64,000 nucleotides of DNA from assembly GCA_933228675.1 (NCBI GenBank), contig OW121742.1, positions 33,076,534 through 33,140,533 on the forward strand, given 5' to 3'. The notes beneath the pieces are model-generated. The model had not been told where the DNA came from and searched no databases. It saw nothing but the letters and a program-made list of their open reading frames with translations. The position numbers were made by a program, and so were the translations under genes. Position 1 is the first letter of the stretch. Every line of letters begins with the position of its first letter. Below, piece by piece: positions 11,766 to 25,070 of the stretch. The stretch is from Stomorhina lunata. Its lineage: Eukaryota; Arthropoda; Insecta; Diptera; Rhiniidae.

Positions 11766-12757
11766 TATAGAAAAGTAAGAAACATAAACAATTTTAGAAA
11801 TTATTATCCTAAAATTATACCTTTCCCTAATATTTGTAATATACACAACCTGTACAATTAGACAATTTTATTTCCCTTTGTTTTTGGTTATTATTTAGTA
11901 AGAAGTCCTTAGAAGGACAAATGTGGAAAAATATTCAAAGCCAGATGCTTTCTGTCTAAATTTGAAAGCAATAAAAATTTTGTGGAAAAATACTTATAAG
12001 AATCATTAGAAAAACTGAAATTTCTTTATAAAAATGGAAAATAACTGTATTCCAGACCAAAGTAAGTAGATATAAAATGACTACAGAATATGAAATTTAA
12101 GTGTAAAGAAAATTTTTATTTTTATGATTTTTTCTTACTTAAAACAAAATATAATTAAATTCTAGTAAAATTTAAATATTGGGTCTTAAAATGAAAATAA
12201 TTTTTATACAAATATCTCTTATGAGCTTATACTTAATATAAATTCCGCTAAGCTTACAATTTTTTTTGTGTTACAACATTAAAGTAACTCATTTTGTAAA
12301 ACTTTAATTGCTACACCCTGTATATTTCAAAAATTTTCTTACAAAATGACCCCTCTTTTTACAACCTTTATTAAATTTCATTCTTAATATCTCTTAATCT
12401 TTTGTTCGCTTCCACTTCACTCAAAATCATTTTACAAATTCCTAAACTCAATAACTCCCTTTTTGGCCACACAAAACTTTAATAATTTCATTACAAAATA
12501 TTGATTTCTAATCTGTATTTTCCAAATAGATTTTAACATTTTTATTATTAGCTACACGTTCCACTTATCCCTCAGTCCTAGTGTTTGCTTTGATGTTTTA
12601 ATATTTATAAAATTTATTTGCAGTTGTTTGCCTTTAGTTTTACGCTTAAAGGGTTTTTGTATTGTTACGAAACGCTTAAAGGTTTTAATATAATTTTATG
12701 CTTATAGTGATTCCTTTTTGCAAAAAAATCCTACTCTGCCGATGGTGATGAGGCCTT
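11766..12757. other. AT-rich spacer, no gene seen
   Basis: Includes a short direct repeat of ACGCTTAAAGG near 12640 and 12670. No coding or RNA signal recognised. Confidence 0.5.
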
Positions 12758-12888
12758 TTAAAACTCATAATAATTATAAATTGGCAGTGAAGTATGAAAT
12801 TTGTTTTCAAATACAAACAACTCTAACACAAAAAAAACAAAAAAACTTAACACTTTCAGGACCAAAGAAAAATTTTCAATTCAATTTT
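12758..12888 (+). repeat. Array-flanking repeat, copy 2
   Basis: Near copy of 11085-11190: AATAATTATAAATTGGCAG, then TTTGTTTTCAAATACAAACA, then CACTTTCAGGACCAAAGAAA. It again sits immediately upstream of a ~31-bp array. Confidence 0.8.
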
Positions 12889-14300
12889 CAATTCTCAAAA
12901 ATTCTCATTTTTATAAGACATTTTTTAAAAAATTCCTAGTATAGAAAATTTTCCAAATATTACTTATTTCTAAATATAAGAAATTTTTTAAAAATTTCAT
13001 ATTTTTATAGAAAATTTTTCAAAAATTTCTTATTTTTATAGAAAATTTTTCAAATACTTTCTATTTTTATAAAGGAAGATTTCTTATTTTAATACAAATT
13101 TTTTCAAAGTTTTCTTATTTTTACAGAAATTTTTCAAAAATTTCTTAATCGTATAGAAAAATGTTCAAAAACTATTATTTCTTATTTTTATAGGAATTTT
13201 TTCAAAAGTTTCTTATTTTTATGGAAAATTTTTCAAAAATTTCTTTTTTTTATGGGAAATTTTTCAAAAAATTTTTTTTTATGGAAAATTTTTCAAAAAT
13301 TTGTTATTTTTATATGGAAAATTTTTAAAAAATTTCTTATTTTTATGGGAAAATTTTCAAAAATTTCTTATTTTTATGGAAAATTTTTAAAAAGTTTTCT
13401 TATTTTTATAGAAAATTTTTCAAAAATTTCTTATTTTTATAGGAAATTTTTCAAAAATTTCTAATTTTTTTTAGGAAATTTTTCAAAAATTTCTTATTTT
13501 TTATCGGAAATTTTTCAAAAATTTCTTATTTTTATAGTAAATTTTCAAAAATTCCTTATTTTTATAGAAAATTTTTCAAAAATTTCTTATTTTTATAGGA
13601 AATTTTTCAAAAATTTCTTATTTTTATAGAACATTTTTCTAAAATTTCTTATTTTTATAGGAAATTTTTCAAAAATTTCTTATTTTTATATGAAATTTTA
13701 AAAAAATTTCATATTTATATAGGAAATTTTTCAAAAATTTCATATTTTTATTGAAAAATATTCAAATATTTCTTTTTTTATAAAAAAATTTTCAAAAATT
13801 TCTTATCTTGATAGGAAATTTTTCAAAAGTTTCTTATTTTTGAAAGAAATTTTACAAAAATTTCTAATTTGTATAGGAAATTTTTCGAAATTTCTTATTT
13901 TTATAGAAAATTTTTAAAAAATTTCTTATTTTTATAGGAAATTTTTCAAAAATTTTTTATTTTTATAGGCAATTTTTCACAAGTTTCTTATTCTCAAAAA
14001 TTTCTTATTTTTATAAGAAATTTTTCAAAAAATTATTATTTTTGTATGAAATTTTTAAAAATTTCTTATTTTTATAGGAAATTTTTCAAAAATGTATTAT
14101 TTTTATAGGTAATTTTGCAAAGACTTCTTATCTTTATAAGATTTTTTTAATTTATTTGATTTTTGCATATTTTCTATAGGAAATTTTTCAAATATCATAT
14201 TTTTAGAGGAAAATTTTCAAAAACTTCTTATTTTTATAAGAATTTTTTTTTTATAAATTTAATGATTTTTTTAGAAACTTTTACAAAATCTTTTGAAATT
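12889..14300 (+). repeat. ~31-bp AT-rich minisatellite array
   Basis: Roughly 45 units of TATAGGAAATTTTTCAAAAA then TTTCTTATTTT, moderately diverged and best preserved near 13420-13680. The period-31 open frame at 13252-13464 is a product of the repeat. Confidence 0.9.
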
Positions 14301-15035
14301 TCTTAGTTTTTTTCAAAAATTAGCTCCGATTTAAAAAATTATGTTAAAAAAATTATTCATTAGTAAATTATTTTAGTAATAAATTTTTGTATATGAAAAA
14401 AATGTCTGCGGCTACTATAGAATTAATGTTACAAACACTAAAAACAATTTCAAATAAAATAAAAATATTTTACAAACATATATTAAGGGAAAAGGGCGCT
14501 TGCTGTTAACAGGCACTACTAACTAATTAATGAAAATTCAAGGCTTTAAGAAAAGCTTTTTCCAAATGCCTGGCTGGTTGTTTTTAGATACTATTGGGCT
14601 TAATTCTTTGAGCAAATTAAAAATAAAGTTTATTATAAATATTTTAAATATAAACTTTTTACGCAGAGTTAACAGAAAAATTTTACAAAAAAAAACACTA
14701 GAACCAGATTTAAGTTTATCCTATATAAATATAACACTTTTTTTAATGAATTCAAACTTATTTTCAATATTTTAAACTTTTTTATACTCATCAAATCAGA
14801 GTATAAAGCTATAATCTTTAACATGACCTAAAAAATGTATACTATATTTTTCCTTTTATTTCAACTAAATATTGTAAATTCTTTAACAAAAACATAAGCA
14901 AAAAAATCTAAAGCACAGAAAAACCGAGAGTTGTTAAAAGAAAGACTTTTTTATGCACTTTTTTCCACAAGTTTGAAAAGTGATAACACTGAATCTACAG
15001 ATATTTTCGTATTATATATCAACCTTAAACCATTT
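14301..15035. other. AT-rich spacer, no gene seen
   Basis: The 81-codon open frame at 14530-14775 has an ATG but no motif I recognise and AT-driven codon content; not called. Confidence 0.5.
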
Positions 15036-15195
15036 ATCTGAGTTGAACAACAGACCGACCAAAAGAAAGAAAGATTGACTGAAGTTGATGTACGGACAGA
15101 CAGACAGACAGTTATGGAACCTACAATTTGATACTCGTATACTCGTGTAGATGAAGTACATACCAACCATATCATCAGAAACTAAAGAATTTAAT
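15036..15195 (-). mobile_element. Mini-me/DINE-like fragment with short GACA run
   Basis: GTACGGACAGACAGACAGACA near 15093 with flanking TACTCGTATACTCG. This is the minus-strand form of the GTCY microsatellite typical of fly mini-me elements. Fragmentary. Confidence 0.4.
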
Positions 15196-15429
15196 ATGAA
15201 GACAGACATGCTTCACATTTTATGTCTGCGTATGAAGGAGACCATTACATATTTATAAATTTATACTATAATTCGAATCATATTTCAAGAGCCACCCATA
15301 GGCAAAAAAAAATATATAAAAGAGATAAAAGAAATGGTTCAAGGTACACATAAAAATATAGGATAAACAAATTAAGTCATGAAGATGCAACAGATAGAAA
15401 CTCTGAATGTTACATTCCTAACAAACTAA

Positions 15430-17830
15430 AGTCAAAAAAATTTCTTATTTAAAAAAAAAAAATTCAAAAATTTCTTATTTAAAAAAAAAAATTCAAAAAT
15501 TTATAATTTTTTTTCAAAAAATTTTTTTTAATTTTTTTCAAAAATTTTCTTCCTTTTTAAGAGTTTTTTCAAAAAATGTTTATTCTTATTTTGATAAGAA
15601 AATTTTCAAGAATTTCTTATTTTCTTAGGAAAACTTTGAAAAATTTCTAAATTTTATAGGACATTTAAAAAAAAATTTTATAGGAAATTTATAAATTATT
15701 TCTTATTTTTATAGATTTTTTTTTAATTCTTATTTTAATAGTAAATTTTTCAAAAATTTCTTATTTTTGTTAAAAATTTTTCAAATTTTTTTTTTTATTT
15801 TTATAGGAAATTTTTCAAAAATTTCTTATTTTTACAGGAATTTTTTCAAAAATTCTTTTTTTATAGGAAATTTATCAAAAATTTCTTATTTTTATAGAAA
15901 ATTTTTTAAAAATTTCTTATTTTTATAGAAAATTTTTGAAAAATTTCTTATTTTAATAAGAAAGTTTTAAAAAAATTTCTTGTTTTATAGAAAATTTTCA
16001 AAAATTTCTTATTTTAATAAGAAAGTTTTAACAAATTTCTTGTTTTATAGAAAATTTTCAAAAATTTCTTATTTTTATAGGAAATTTTTAAAAAATTTCT
16101 TATTTTGTAGAAAAATTTTTAAGAATTTCCTTTTTTCTTAGCAAAATTTTCAAAAAATTAAAAAATTTCTTATTTTTTTTAATTTTTTTAATTTCGCAAA
16201 AATTTGTTATTGTTTTTTTCAAAAATTTCTTATTTTTATATGAATTTTTTAAATTATTTGTCAGTGTTTTTTGGAAAATTTTCAAAAATTTCTTATTTTT
16301 ATAGAAAATTTTTTAAAAAATTTCTTATTTTTATAGGAAGCTCTTAAAAATTTCTTATTTTTATAGGAAGCTCTTAAAAATTTCTAATTTTTATAGGAAA
16401 TTTTCAAAAATTTTTTATTTTTCAAAGAAATTTATCAAAAATTTCTTAATTTTTTTACAGAAATTTTTTAGAAATTTTTAATTTTTCAAGAAATTTTTCA
16501 AAAAACTTGTTAGTTTTTAAGAAAATTTTCAAAAACTTCTTATTTTTAATGAAATTTTTTCAAAAATTTCTCATTTTTTTAAGAAATTATTTAAAAATTT
16601 CTTAATTTTTTAAGAAATTTATTAAAAATTCTTTTAAGAATTTTTTTTAACAATTTTTTATTTTGTTTAAAACTTTTTCAAAAACTTCTTGTTTTTATAG
16701 AAATTATTTTATTTTGTTAAGGAATTTTTCAACTATTTCATATATTTATAGAAAATGCTTTAATTTATAGAATTTTTTTTCTTAAATTCCAAAACACTTT
16801 TAAGGAAATTTGTTAAAATGCCTTAATTTGATGGGAAATTTTTCAAAAATTTCTTATTTTTGTAGAAAATTTTTTCAAATTTTTTTTTTTATTTTTATAG
16901 GAAATTTTTCAAAATTTTCTTATTTTTATAGGAAATTTTTCCAAAATTTCTTTTTTTATATGAAATTTTTTAAAATTTTCTAATTTGCTAGAATGCCTTA
17001 ATTTTATATAAAATTTTTCAAAAATTTTCTTATTTTCAGAGAAAATTTTTTCAAATTTTTTTTTATTTTTATTTAATTTTATTTTTCCAAAATTTCTTTT
17101 TTTTATATGAAATTTTATAAAATTTTCTAATTTGTTAGAATGCCTTAATTTTATATGAAATTTTTCAAAAATTTTAAAAGAAAATTTTTTCAAATTTTTT
17201 TTATTTTTATATGAAATTTTTCAAAATGTTCTTATTTTTAAAGGAATTTTTTAAAAACTTCTTATTTTTATAAAATATTTTCCAAAATTTCTTATGTTTT
17301 TAAGAAATTTTTCAAAAATGTCTTACTTTTATTAAAACATTTCAAAGATTTCTTATTTATATAGAAAGTTTTTCAAAAATTTCTTATTTTTTAAGAAAAA
17401 TTTCATATTTTTTTTAATAGTTTTAAAAAATTTCTTGTTTCTTTAAGAAATTTTTGAAAAATTTTATAATTTTTTAAGAAAATTTTAAAAAAAATTCATA
17501 TTTTTTAAAGACATTTTTCAAAAATTTCTTTTTTTTTTTAAGAAATTTTTCAAAAATTTCTTATTTTTGAAGAAATTTTTCAAAAATTTTTTATTTTTTA
17601 AGAAATTTCTCAAAAACTTCTTATTTTTGAAGTAATTTTTCAAAAATTTATTTTTATAGAACATTTTATAGAAACATTTTCAAAGATTTCTTATGTTTAT
17701 AATTTTTTTTTTTAATTTCTAATAATCACATTAGCATTTTCTTATTTTTATCGAAAACTTTTGAAAATTTCTTATTTTTCTTTTGGAAATTTTTATAAAA
17801 TTTATAATTTTCTATAGAAAATAAAAAAAA
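15430..17830 (+). repeat. Degenerate ~31-bp AT-rich minisatellite array
   Basis: Repeated CAAAAATTTCTTATTTTTAT with AAGAAATTTTT or TAGGAAATTTTT linkers; many units have lost or gained bases. Subregions carry ATTTTTTAAGAAATTT variants (16440-16640 and 17360-17640). Open frames inside are repeat products. Confidence 0.85.
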
Positions 17831-19220
17831 AAACATATTTTCGTACTTTTTTAATTGCATCACTTTACGCTAATTTAGTTCAAATAAAGTAATAATTACT
17901 GAATAATTTGCATATTATGCATTTTTCCCCACCAAGTTTTTTCAAACACCTTTAGTTATTACTTAGTTCCTCAGGTTTTTCTAACAAAAATATTCTGACC
18001 TTCTTTAACAAAAACTTTTACCCTAAGCTTTAGAATTTTAATTTCAATGCCTTGAAAGAAATGAACCTTGTACCCTTTATTTTTTTTTTTGGAAAATTAA
18101 CTAATAAATGAATAAATAAGCGGGTGAAAATAATAGAATAATAGCACTTTTTAAATTTGACCCCATTTTGAGTAAAAGGCCTTATTATTGTAGTTTAAAA
18201 AAATGGAAAAAGAAAAGACTCAAAACGAATTATTTATTATTAAAAAATCAGCACCAAGCAAAGAAATTAAAGGAAAGGCGCAAAAACAGTTTCCATCACT
18301 TGAATACACCTCATTAATATTGTTCAAACACTCACTTCTTATTGTACTTATGTACTATTTGCCTTAAACATCCGCCATTAAACCTAGAACATTCATTATT
18401 ATAGAGAAAAATTAAAATTTTCAAATAAGTACTCAAAGCTGAATTGAACAATAAATAAATTTTCTTTATATTTCGATGTTTTTCCTTGAATTTACCAAAC
18501 AATTCAACAATTATTTAACGCCACTTAAGAATAAACTGTTTTCTCTGTTTTTGTTGTTTTATTAGAGTTTTTCTTTATATATTTTTCCATAAAAAAAAAC
18601 TTACCGGAGCCTTAGCTAATTCTACTATGGATTTCAGAAAATGGAAAATCAAATAGAGAAAAGGAAGCCATAATACAACAACGCAATTCCACTAATTACA
18701 AACTTCATTGTTATCGTCATAATCATTTGTTAAGCAAATAAAAATAAATAATAAAATATTTATTAAGATCGAGTGTTTGAGATTGGCTGCAAAGAAAATT
18801 ACCAAAAATATAATTTCAATTATTATAATAATGGTAAGAATATTATAACGTAAAACTTTTGGAGGAGATTTATTTTCCAAAGGGGAACTTTTTTAAGCCA
18901 CCTACTTAGTATTTCATCAAACAAACGAAGGCGAGAAACTTAAGACACTACCTTCAAGCAAACTTAATTTTTGTTATACAGCAAGACATACCATAAATAT
19001 ATTTAAGATGAAATCTATAATATAGCTATAGCCTAAGGGGCAATTTAAATAACTAAGTACTATTTATTCAATTGCCAGAAAAACAGAATCAAATTATACA
19101 AAGTACTTCTATTCTTAGAATTATACAAACAAACCTACATATACATAAATATATTAGTCATTTCCATGAGTAAAGGCATAACTCAAAATTCGTCAATTTT
19201 GATATTAGTCAAAGAAATAT
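17831..19220. other. AT-rich spacer, no gene seen
   Basis: Non-tandem sequence. No exon, RNA gene or element end recognised. Confidence 0.5.
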
Positions 19221-19440
19221 GCCTTTTTTATACCCACCATTAAAAATAATGGGGACGTATTGAAAATGTCAATCCGCTTGTAACTTTTTTAATATTGGCT
19301 CAAAGACCAAAAGGGATATATATTCTGAATCCTTAAGAAATTCTAAGGCGACCGATCGATAACCGTCTGTCTGTCAAACTTTTTCAGTTATGCCATTGTT
19401 CACGTAAACAAGCGAATATATAAAAAAAACCTGCTTGACA
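19221..19440 (+). mobile_element. Helitron-like (DINE-1/mini-me type) 5' end
   Basis: Starts TTATACCCACCATTAAAAAT with a weak hairpin to AATGGGGACGTATT, then GTCAATCCGCTTGTAAC, ATATATTCTGAATCCTTA and CCGTCTGTCTGTC. These landmarks match the element at 34947 and the minus-strand element at 42680. Confidence 0.65.
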
Positions 19441-19712
19441 AAGGAGAAAATATGTTTTTTAAATACTTATTTAAAATGCATAGAAATAATGGTAGGAATA
19501 AAGTAAAAAAAAATTGTTATATATTAGACGAATATTTTGCTTAAGGTCAATGTAAATTCCGAATGTATCCAGTTGTGGTTGTGCAAGCTAAAGCTTTTTA
19601 AGAAAACTAAACATATATGAAGACTTTATTTTGAATGTGCAATAAGTCGGCATTCCAAAAAAATTGAATTAATGATAGGGAAAGGTTTTCATAGTAGTAC
19701 GAGTCTAAGATT

Positions 19713-20560
19713 GTTTTTATTGATATTTAAAAATATTTGTAATTTTCTACAATTGAAAAAAAATACTAAAAATTTAGGGGAATGATTTTCAATTTTTTAA
19801 AATTTACTTTTTCTAGGAAATTTTTCGAAAATTTACTTTTTATAGGAAATTTAAAAAAAAAATACTTTTCTAGGAAATATTTCAAAAATTTACTTTTTAT
19901 AGGAAATTTTTCAGAAATTAATTTTTTATAGGAAATTTTTTAAAAATTTACTTTTTATAGGAAATTTTTNNNNNNNNNNNNNNNNNNNNNNNNNNNNNNN
20001 NNNNNNNNNNNNNNNNNNNNNNNNNNNNNNNNNNNNNNNNNNNNNNNNNNNNNNNNNNNNNNNNNNNNNNNNNNNNNNNNNNNNNNNNNNNNNNNNNNNN
20101 NNNNNNNNNNNNNNNNNNNNNNNNNNNNNNNNNNNNNNNNNNNNNNNNNNNNNNNNNNNNNNNNNNNNNAAAAATTTACTTTTTTAAGGAAATTTTTCAA
20201 AAATTTAAATTTTATACGAAATTTTTCAAAAATTTACTTTTTGTAGGAAATTTTTCAAAAATTTACTTTTTATAGGCAATTTTTCACAAATTTACTTTTT
20301 ATATGAAAAATTTACTTTTTATAGGAAATTTTTCAAAAATTTACTTTTTATATAAAATTTTTCTAAAAACTTACTTTTTATACGAAATTTTTCAAAAGTT
20401 TACTTTTCATAGGAAATTTTTCAAAAATTTACTTTTAATAGGAAATTTTTCAAAAATTACTTATAGGAAATTTTTCAAAAATTTGCTTTTTATAGAAATT
20501 TTTAAAAAATTTACTTTTTGAAGGAAATTTTTCGAAAATTTACTTTTTTAAGGAATCAAA
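19713..20560 (+). repeat. 29-bp minisatellite array (small copy), interrupted by a gap
   Basis: Units of 29 bp: AAATTTTTCAAAAATTTACT then TTTTATAGG. The left flank at 19713-19790 (TATTGATATTTAAAAATATT, then TTTAGGGGAATGATTTT) is shared with 44325-44405 in front of the large 29-bp array, so flank and array belong to one repeated unit. Confidence 0.9.
19970..20169. other. Assembly gap of 200 N
   Basis: Exactly 200 undetermined bases inside the 29-bp array. The true array length is unknown; a round gap length often marks an estimated or fixed-size gap. Confidence 0.98.
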
Positions 20561-22285
20561 AAAGAACAAAAATCTAAGAAAACTATTTCTTTCCCAACAA
20601 ATCTATAAATAAGCGTGAAATAAAGAAAATAATTATTTGGAAATTATAAATCAATTGAAGTATCTATCATTTTTTGTCAAAATTCAATTGTCATTAGTGA
20701 ATATAGTTCAAATTAAGATATTTTCAAAATACTTTAAAATTCCCTAAGTCTAACAAATTCTAAAAAGTTAGAAAATATATTTAATTTAAAAAGTCCATAA
20801 ATAAAACTTCAATTCCCCACACTCAAAGTCTATTATTTGAAGCTAAAAAGTCAGCAAAACCACTTTAACTAAACATTAAAACTGTCATTATTTATTTATC
20901 CTGACACACCACGATTCAGTCTATCTTCGAAAGAAAGTCTCTTACGACCATAATCATTTAAGATAAATATCTTCGCTTTTGTTTGAGGAAGAAAATGAAA
21001 TAAATGAAGAAAAAAAGCTTCATTCAAAAATTAAAAATTATTTATTGCCTTTTATTTGGCACTTGAAATAAGAAATCGAGAAAAAAAAATGGATACAAAA
21101 TTTATCCATTTTTCTTTTTCTCTCTCAAATTCTAGAATAAAGAGAGTCTTGGCTATAAGTGCACACACACCAACACACGCAGACAATGACGATCAATGAC
21201 AGGGAAAACTTTTCAATTTATTTTAATTTCCTTTAGTTTTTTGTGTTCGCTTCAGTTTTGTTTTGTATACGAATAGACATAAATGCACAAGCTGCAACTT
21301 TTATGACTCTTCTTTGTTTTGTTGTTGCTGTTGTTGTGTTGTGGGAGAAAATAGTTAAAAACCATAATATTTGTCTAAACTTTTTGCGGTTAAAAAATAA
21401 CGAGAAGAGAAAGACGAAAAGGAAGACAAAAACCATGAACAAGAAATTGAAAAACACTTTTGAGCCAGTCAGTTAGGAAAAACTTTTGTTTTCTTTTTTT
21501 TCGTTCTTTAGTTTTGGCTGCTTGCAGCCGAAAGTCAATGGGGAAAATGTTGTTTTACAAAACTCTTTTACTTAATAAAACAAAACGAAAGTGAAATGTT
21601 ATCACAAAAATTTATGGTAAATATGAAATTATAAAGTGTCAGAATGATAAAAAGCATAATAAAGGAAAAATGTGTTAATTTAGTTTAAAAACTTAAAACT
21701 TTTTTCACTAAAAGGTACTTTTTTCGCAAGGATTTAAATACGAAAATCTTTTCTAAAGTAATCTTTAATAAACTCTAAAATTTTCTAGGTCATTTTTAAA
21801 TCAATGTTATTTTTTGCTTTTAATGTTTTATATAAAAAAATCTGCTTTAACTAGTTAAAGTTTCTAACAGGATGTTTAGAAAACAGCAATTATTTTTATT
21901 AAATAAAGTTTTTATTTTTCACTTCCATGATGCCAATTTATCAAACAGACCAAGAACCATTTTTTTTTTTCGTTTCCATTAATTTTTGCATTTTTCTATT
22001 TACTCGTATTCTTTATACAGATTGATAAACAAGTAGAAGATATTTATACAGAAAAATTAAAAAAAAAAACTAAAAATGTTTGGATATCGTTAAAATAAAA
22101 ATGTAATAATACAAAAATTTCTTAGAAATTAAAATGAAATGGAAAAACTGAAGCAAATACACAAAGAGGCTATAAAATTCAAGAAAATGGACAAATACGA
22201 TTTTCCAAAAATTTAATAGAAATAGTACATTTACAAAAAAAATTCTATAAATAGTCAATTTTCGAAAACAATATAAAGAGTCAAT
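20561..22285. other. AT-rich spacer, no gene seen
   Basis: Contains a slightly more complex stretch at 20880-21480 (CACACACACCAACACACGCA near 21162) with no convincing coding frame. Confidence 0.5.
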
Positions 22286-25070
22286 TTTCAAAAATTTTAA
22301 TTTTAGAAAAATTTCCTACACATAGTCAATTTTCGAAAAAATTTCCTATAAATAGTCAATTTTCGAAAAATTTCGTATAAATAGTCAATTTTCGAAAAAT
22401 TTCCTGTAAATAGTCAATTTTCGAAAAATTTCCTGTAAATAGTCAATTTTCGAAAAATTTCCTGTAAATAGTCAATTTTCGAAAAATTTCCTATAAATAG
22501 TCAATTTTCGAAAATTTCCTATAAATAGTCAATTTTCGAAAATTTTCCTATAAATAGTCAATTTTCGAAAAATTTCCTATAAATAGTCAATTTTCGAAAA
22601 ATTTCCTATAAATAGTCAATTTCCGAAAAATTTCCTATAAATTGTCAATTTTCGAAAAATTTCCTATAAATAGTCAATTTTCGAAAAATTTCCTATAAAT
22701 AGTCAATTTTCGAAAAATTTCCTATAAATAGTCAATTTTCGAAAAATTTCCTATAAATAGTCAATTTTCGAAAAATTTCCTATAAATAGTCAATTTTCGA
22801 AAAATTTCCTATAAATAGTCAATTTTCGAAAAATTTCCTATAAATAGTCAATTTTCGAAAAATTTCCTATAGATAGTCAATTTTCGAAAAATTTCCTATA
22901 AATAGTCAATTTTTGAAAATTTTCCTATAAATAGTCAATTTTCGAAAAATTTCCTATAAATAGTCAATTTTCGAAAAATTTCCTATAAATAGTCAATTTT
23001 CCAAAAATTTCCTATAAATAGTCAATTTTCGAAAAATTTCCTATAATTAGACAATTTTCGAAAAATTTCCTATAAATAGTCAATTTTCGAAAAATTTCGT
23101 ATAAACAGTCAATTTTCGAAAAATTTCCTACAAATAGTCAATTTTTGAAAATTTTCCTATAAATAGTCAATTTTCGAAAAATTTCCTATAAATAGTCAAT
23201 TTTCGAAAAATTTCGTATAAACAGTCAATTTTCAAAAAATATCCTATAAATAGTCAATTTTTGAAAATTTTCGAAGAATTTCCTACAAATTATCAATTCT
23301 AAAAAACCCCCTAAAATTAGAAATTTTTCAAATTTTCCTAGAAATAGGAAATTTTCAAAAAAATTCCTATAAATAGTCAATTTTTGAAAAATTTCCTATA
23401 AATAGTCAATTTTTGAAAAATATCCTATAATTAGTCAATTTTCGAAAAATTTCCTATAAATAGTCAATTTTCGAAAAATTTCCTATAAATGTCAATTTTC
23501 GAAAAATTTCCTATAAATAGTCAATTTTCGAAAAATTTCCTTCAATTTTCGAAAAATTTCCTATAAATAGTCAATTTTAAAAAAATTTCCTTCAAATAGT
23601 CAATTTTCGAAAAATTTCCTATAAATAGTAAGTTTTTGAAAAATTTCCTATAAATAGTAAATTTTCGAAAAATTTCCTATAAATATTCAATTTTCGAAAA
23701 ATTTCCTTTAAATAGTCAATTTTCGAAAAATTTCCTATAAATCGTAAATTTTCGAAAAATTTCCTATAAATCGTAAATTTTAGAAAAATTTCCTATAAAT
23801 AGTCAATTTTAGAAAAATTTTCTATTAATAGTCAATTTTCGAAAAATTTCCTTTAAATAGTCAATTTTCGAAAAATTTCCTGAAGACAGTCAATTTTCGA
23901 AAAAAAATATTCTATAGATAGTAAATTTTCCTATAAATTGTCAATTTTCAAAAATTTCTTAGAAATTGTAAATTTAAAAAAAAAATAAATATTTAGTAAA
24001 TTTATTAATATTTAATTAATTTATTAAATTTTCGAAAAATTTCCTATAAATAGTCAATTTTCGAAAAATTTCCTATAAATAGTAAATTTTCGGAAAATTT
24101 TCCTAAAAATAGTCAATTTTCGAAAAATTTCCTATAAATAGTCAATTTTCGAAAAATTTCCTAAAAATACTCAATTTCCAAAAATTTCTTAGAAATTGTA
24201 AATTTAAAAAAAAAATTATATAATTAGTAAATTTATTAAAAATTTCCTGTAAATAGTCAATTTTCGAAAAATTTCCTATAAATAGTCAATTTTCGAAAAA
24301 TTTCCTATAAATAATCAATTTTTGAAAAAATTACCTATAAATAGTCAATTTTTGAAAAATTTCCTATAAATAGTAAATTTTCGAAAAATTTCCTAAAAAT
24401 AATCAATTTCCAAAAATTTCTTAGAAATTTTAAATTAAAAAAAAATTCTAAAATTAGTAAATTTATTAAAAATTTCCTGTAAATAGTCGATTTTCGAAAA
24501 ATTTCCTATAAATAGTCAATTTTCAAAAAAATTTCCTATAAATAGTGTATTTACAAAAAAATTTCTAGAAAAAGTCAATTTTCGAAAAATTTCCTATAAA
24601 TAGTAAATTTTCAAAAAGAATCCTGTATAAAAAGACAATTTTCGAAAAAATTTTTATAAATAGTTAATTTTTGAAAAATTTCACATGAATACTAAATTTT
24701 CGAAAAATTTTCTATAAATAGTCAATTTTTGAAAAATTTCCTGTAAATAGTTAATTTTTGAAAAATTTCCTATAAAAAGTAAATTTTGAAAGAATTTTCT
24801 TGAAACAGTATTTTCGAATATTTTCCCATAAATAGCAAATTTTCAAAAATTTCCTATAAATAGTCAATTTTCAAAAAATTTTCTATAAATAGTCAATTTT
24901 CGAAAAATTTCTTATAAATAGTAAATTTTCGAAAATTTTCTATAAACTCTAAGTTTTCTAAAAAATTTCCTACAAATAGACAATTTTCGAAAAAATTTCC
25001 TATAATAGCCATTTTGAAAAATTACCTATAAATAGTCAAAAATTTCCTTGAAAAATTTCTTTGAATTCGA
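22286..25070 (+). repeat. 29-bp minisatellite array with TTCGAA core
   Basis: About 95 units of 29 bp: CTATAAATAGTCAATTTTCG then AAAAATTTC. The centre (22480-23230) is nearly invariant, while the outer units drift. Read as reverse complement, the unit differs from the 29-bp unit at 44.4 kb at only about three positions, so the two arrays have a common origin. A side motif AATTTCTTAGAAATTGTAAATT recurs near 23950, 24185 and 24415 (period about 233), hinting at a higher-order unit. Confidence 0.95.

Noticed and set aside
12640..12690. Second hammerhead core around ACGAAACGC
   Set aside because: GAAACG is present, but no CUGANGA with a pairing stem II lies at a suitable distance on either strand.
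19955..20200. Open frame across the gap
   Set aside because: Consists almost entirely of undetermined bases.
21150..21480. Gene start region suggested by richer sequence and overlapping open frames on both strands
   Set aside because: Frames on both strands are equally open and low in complexity, with no start context, splice sites or domain.
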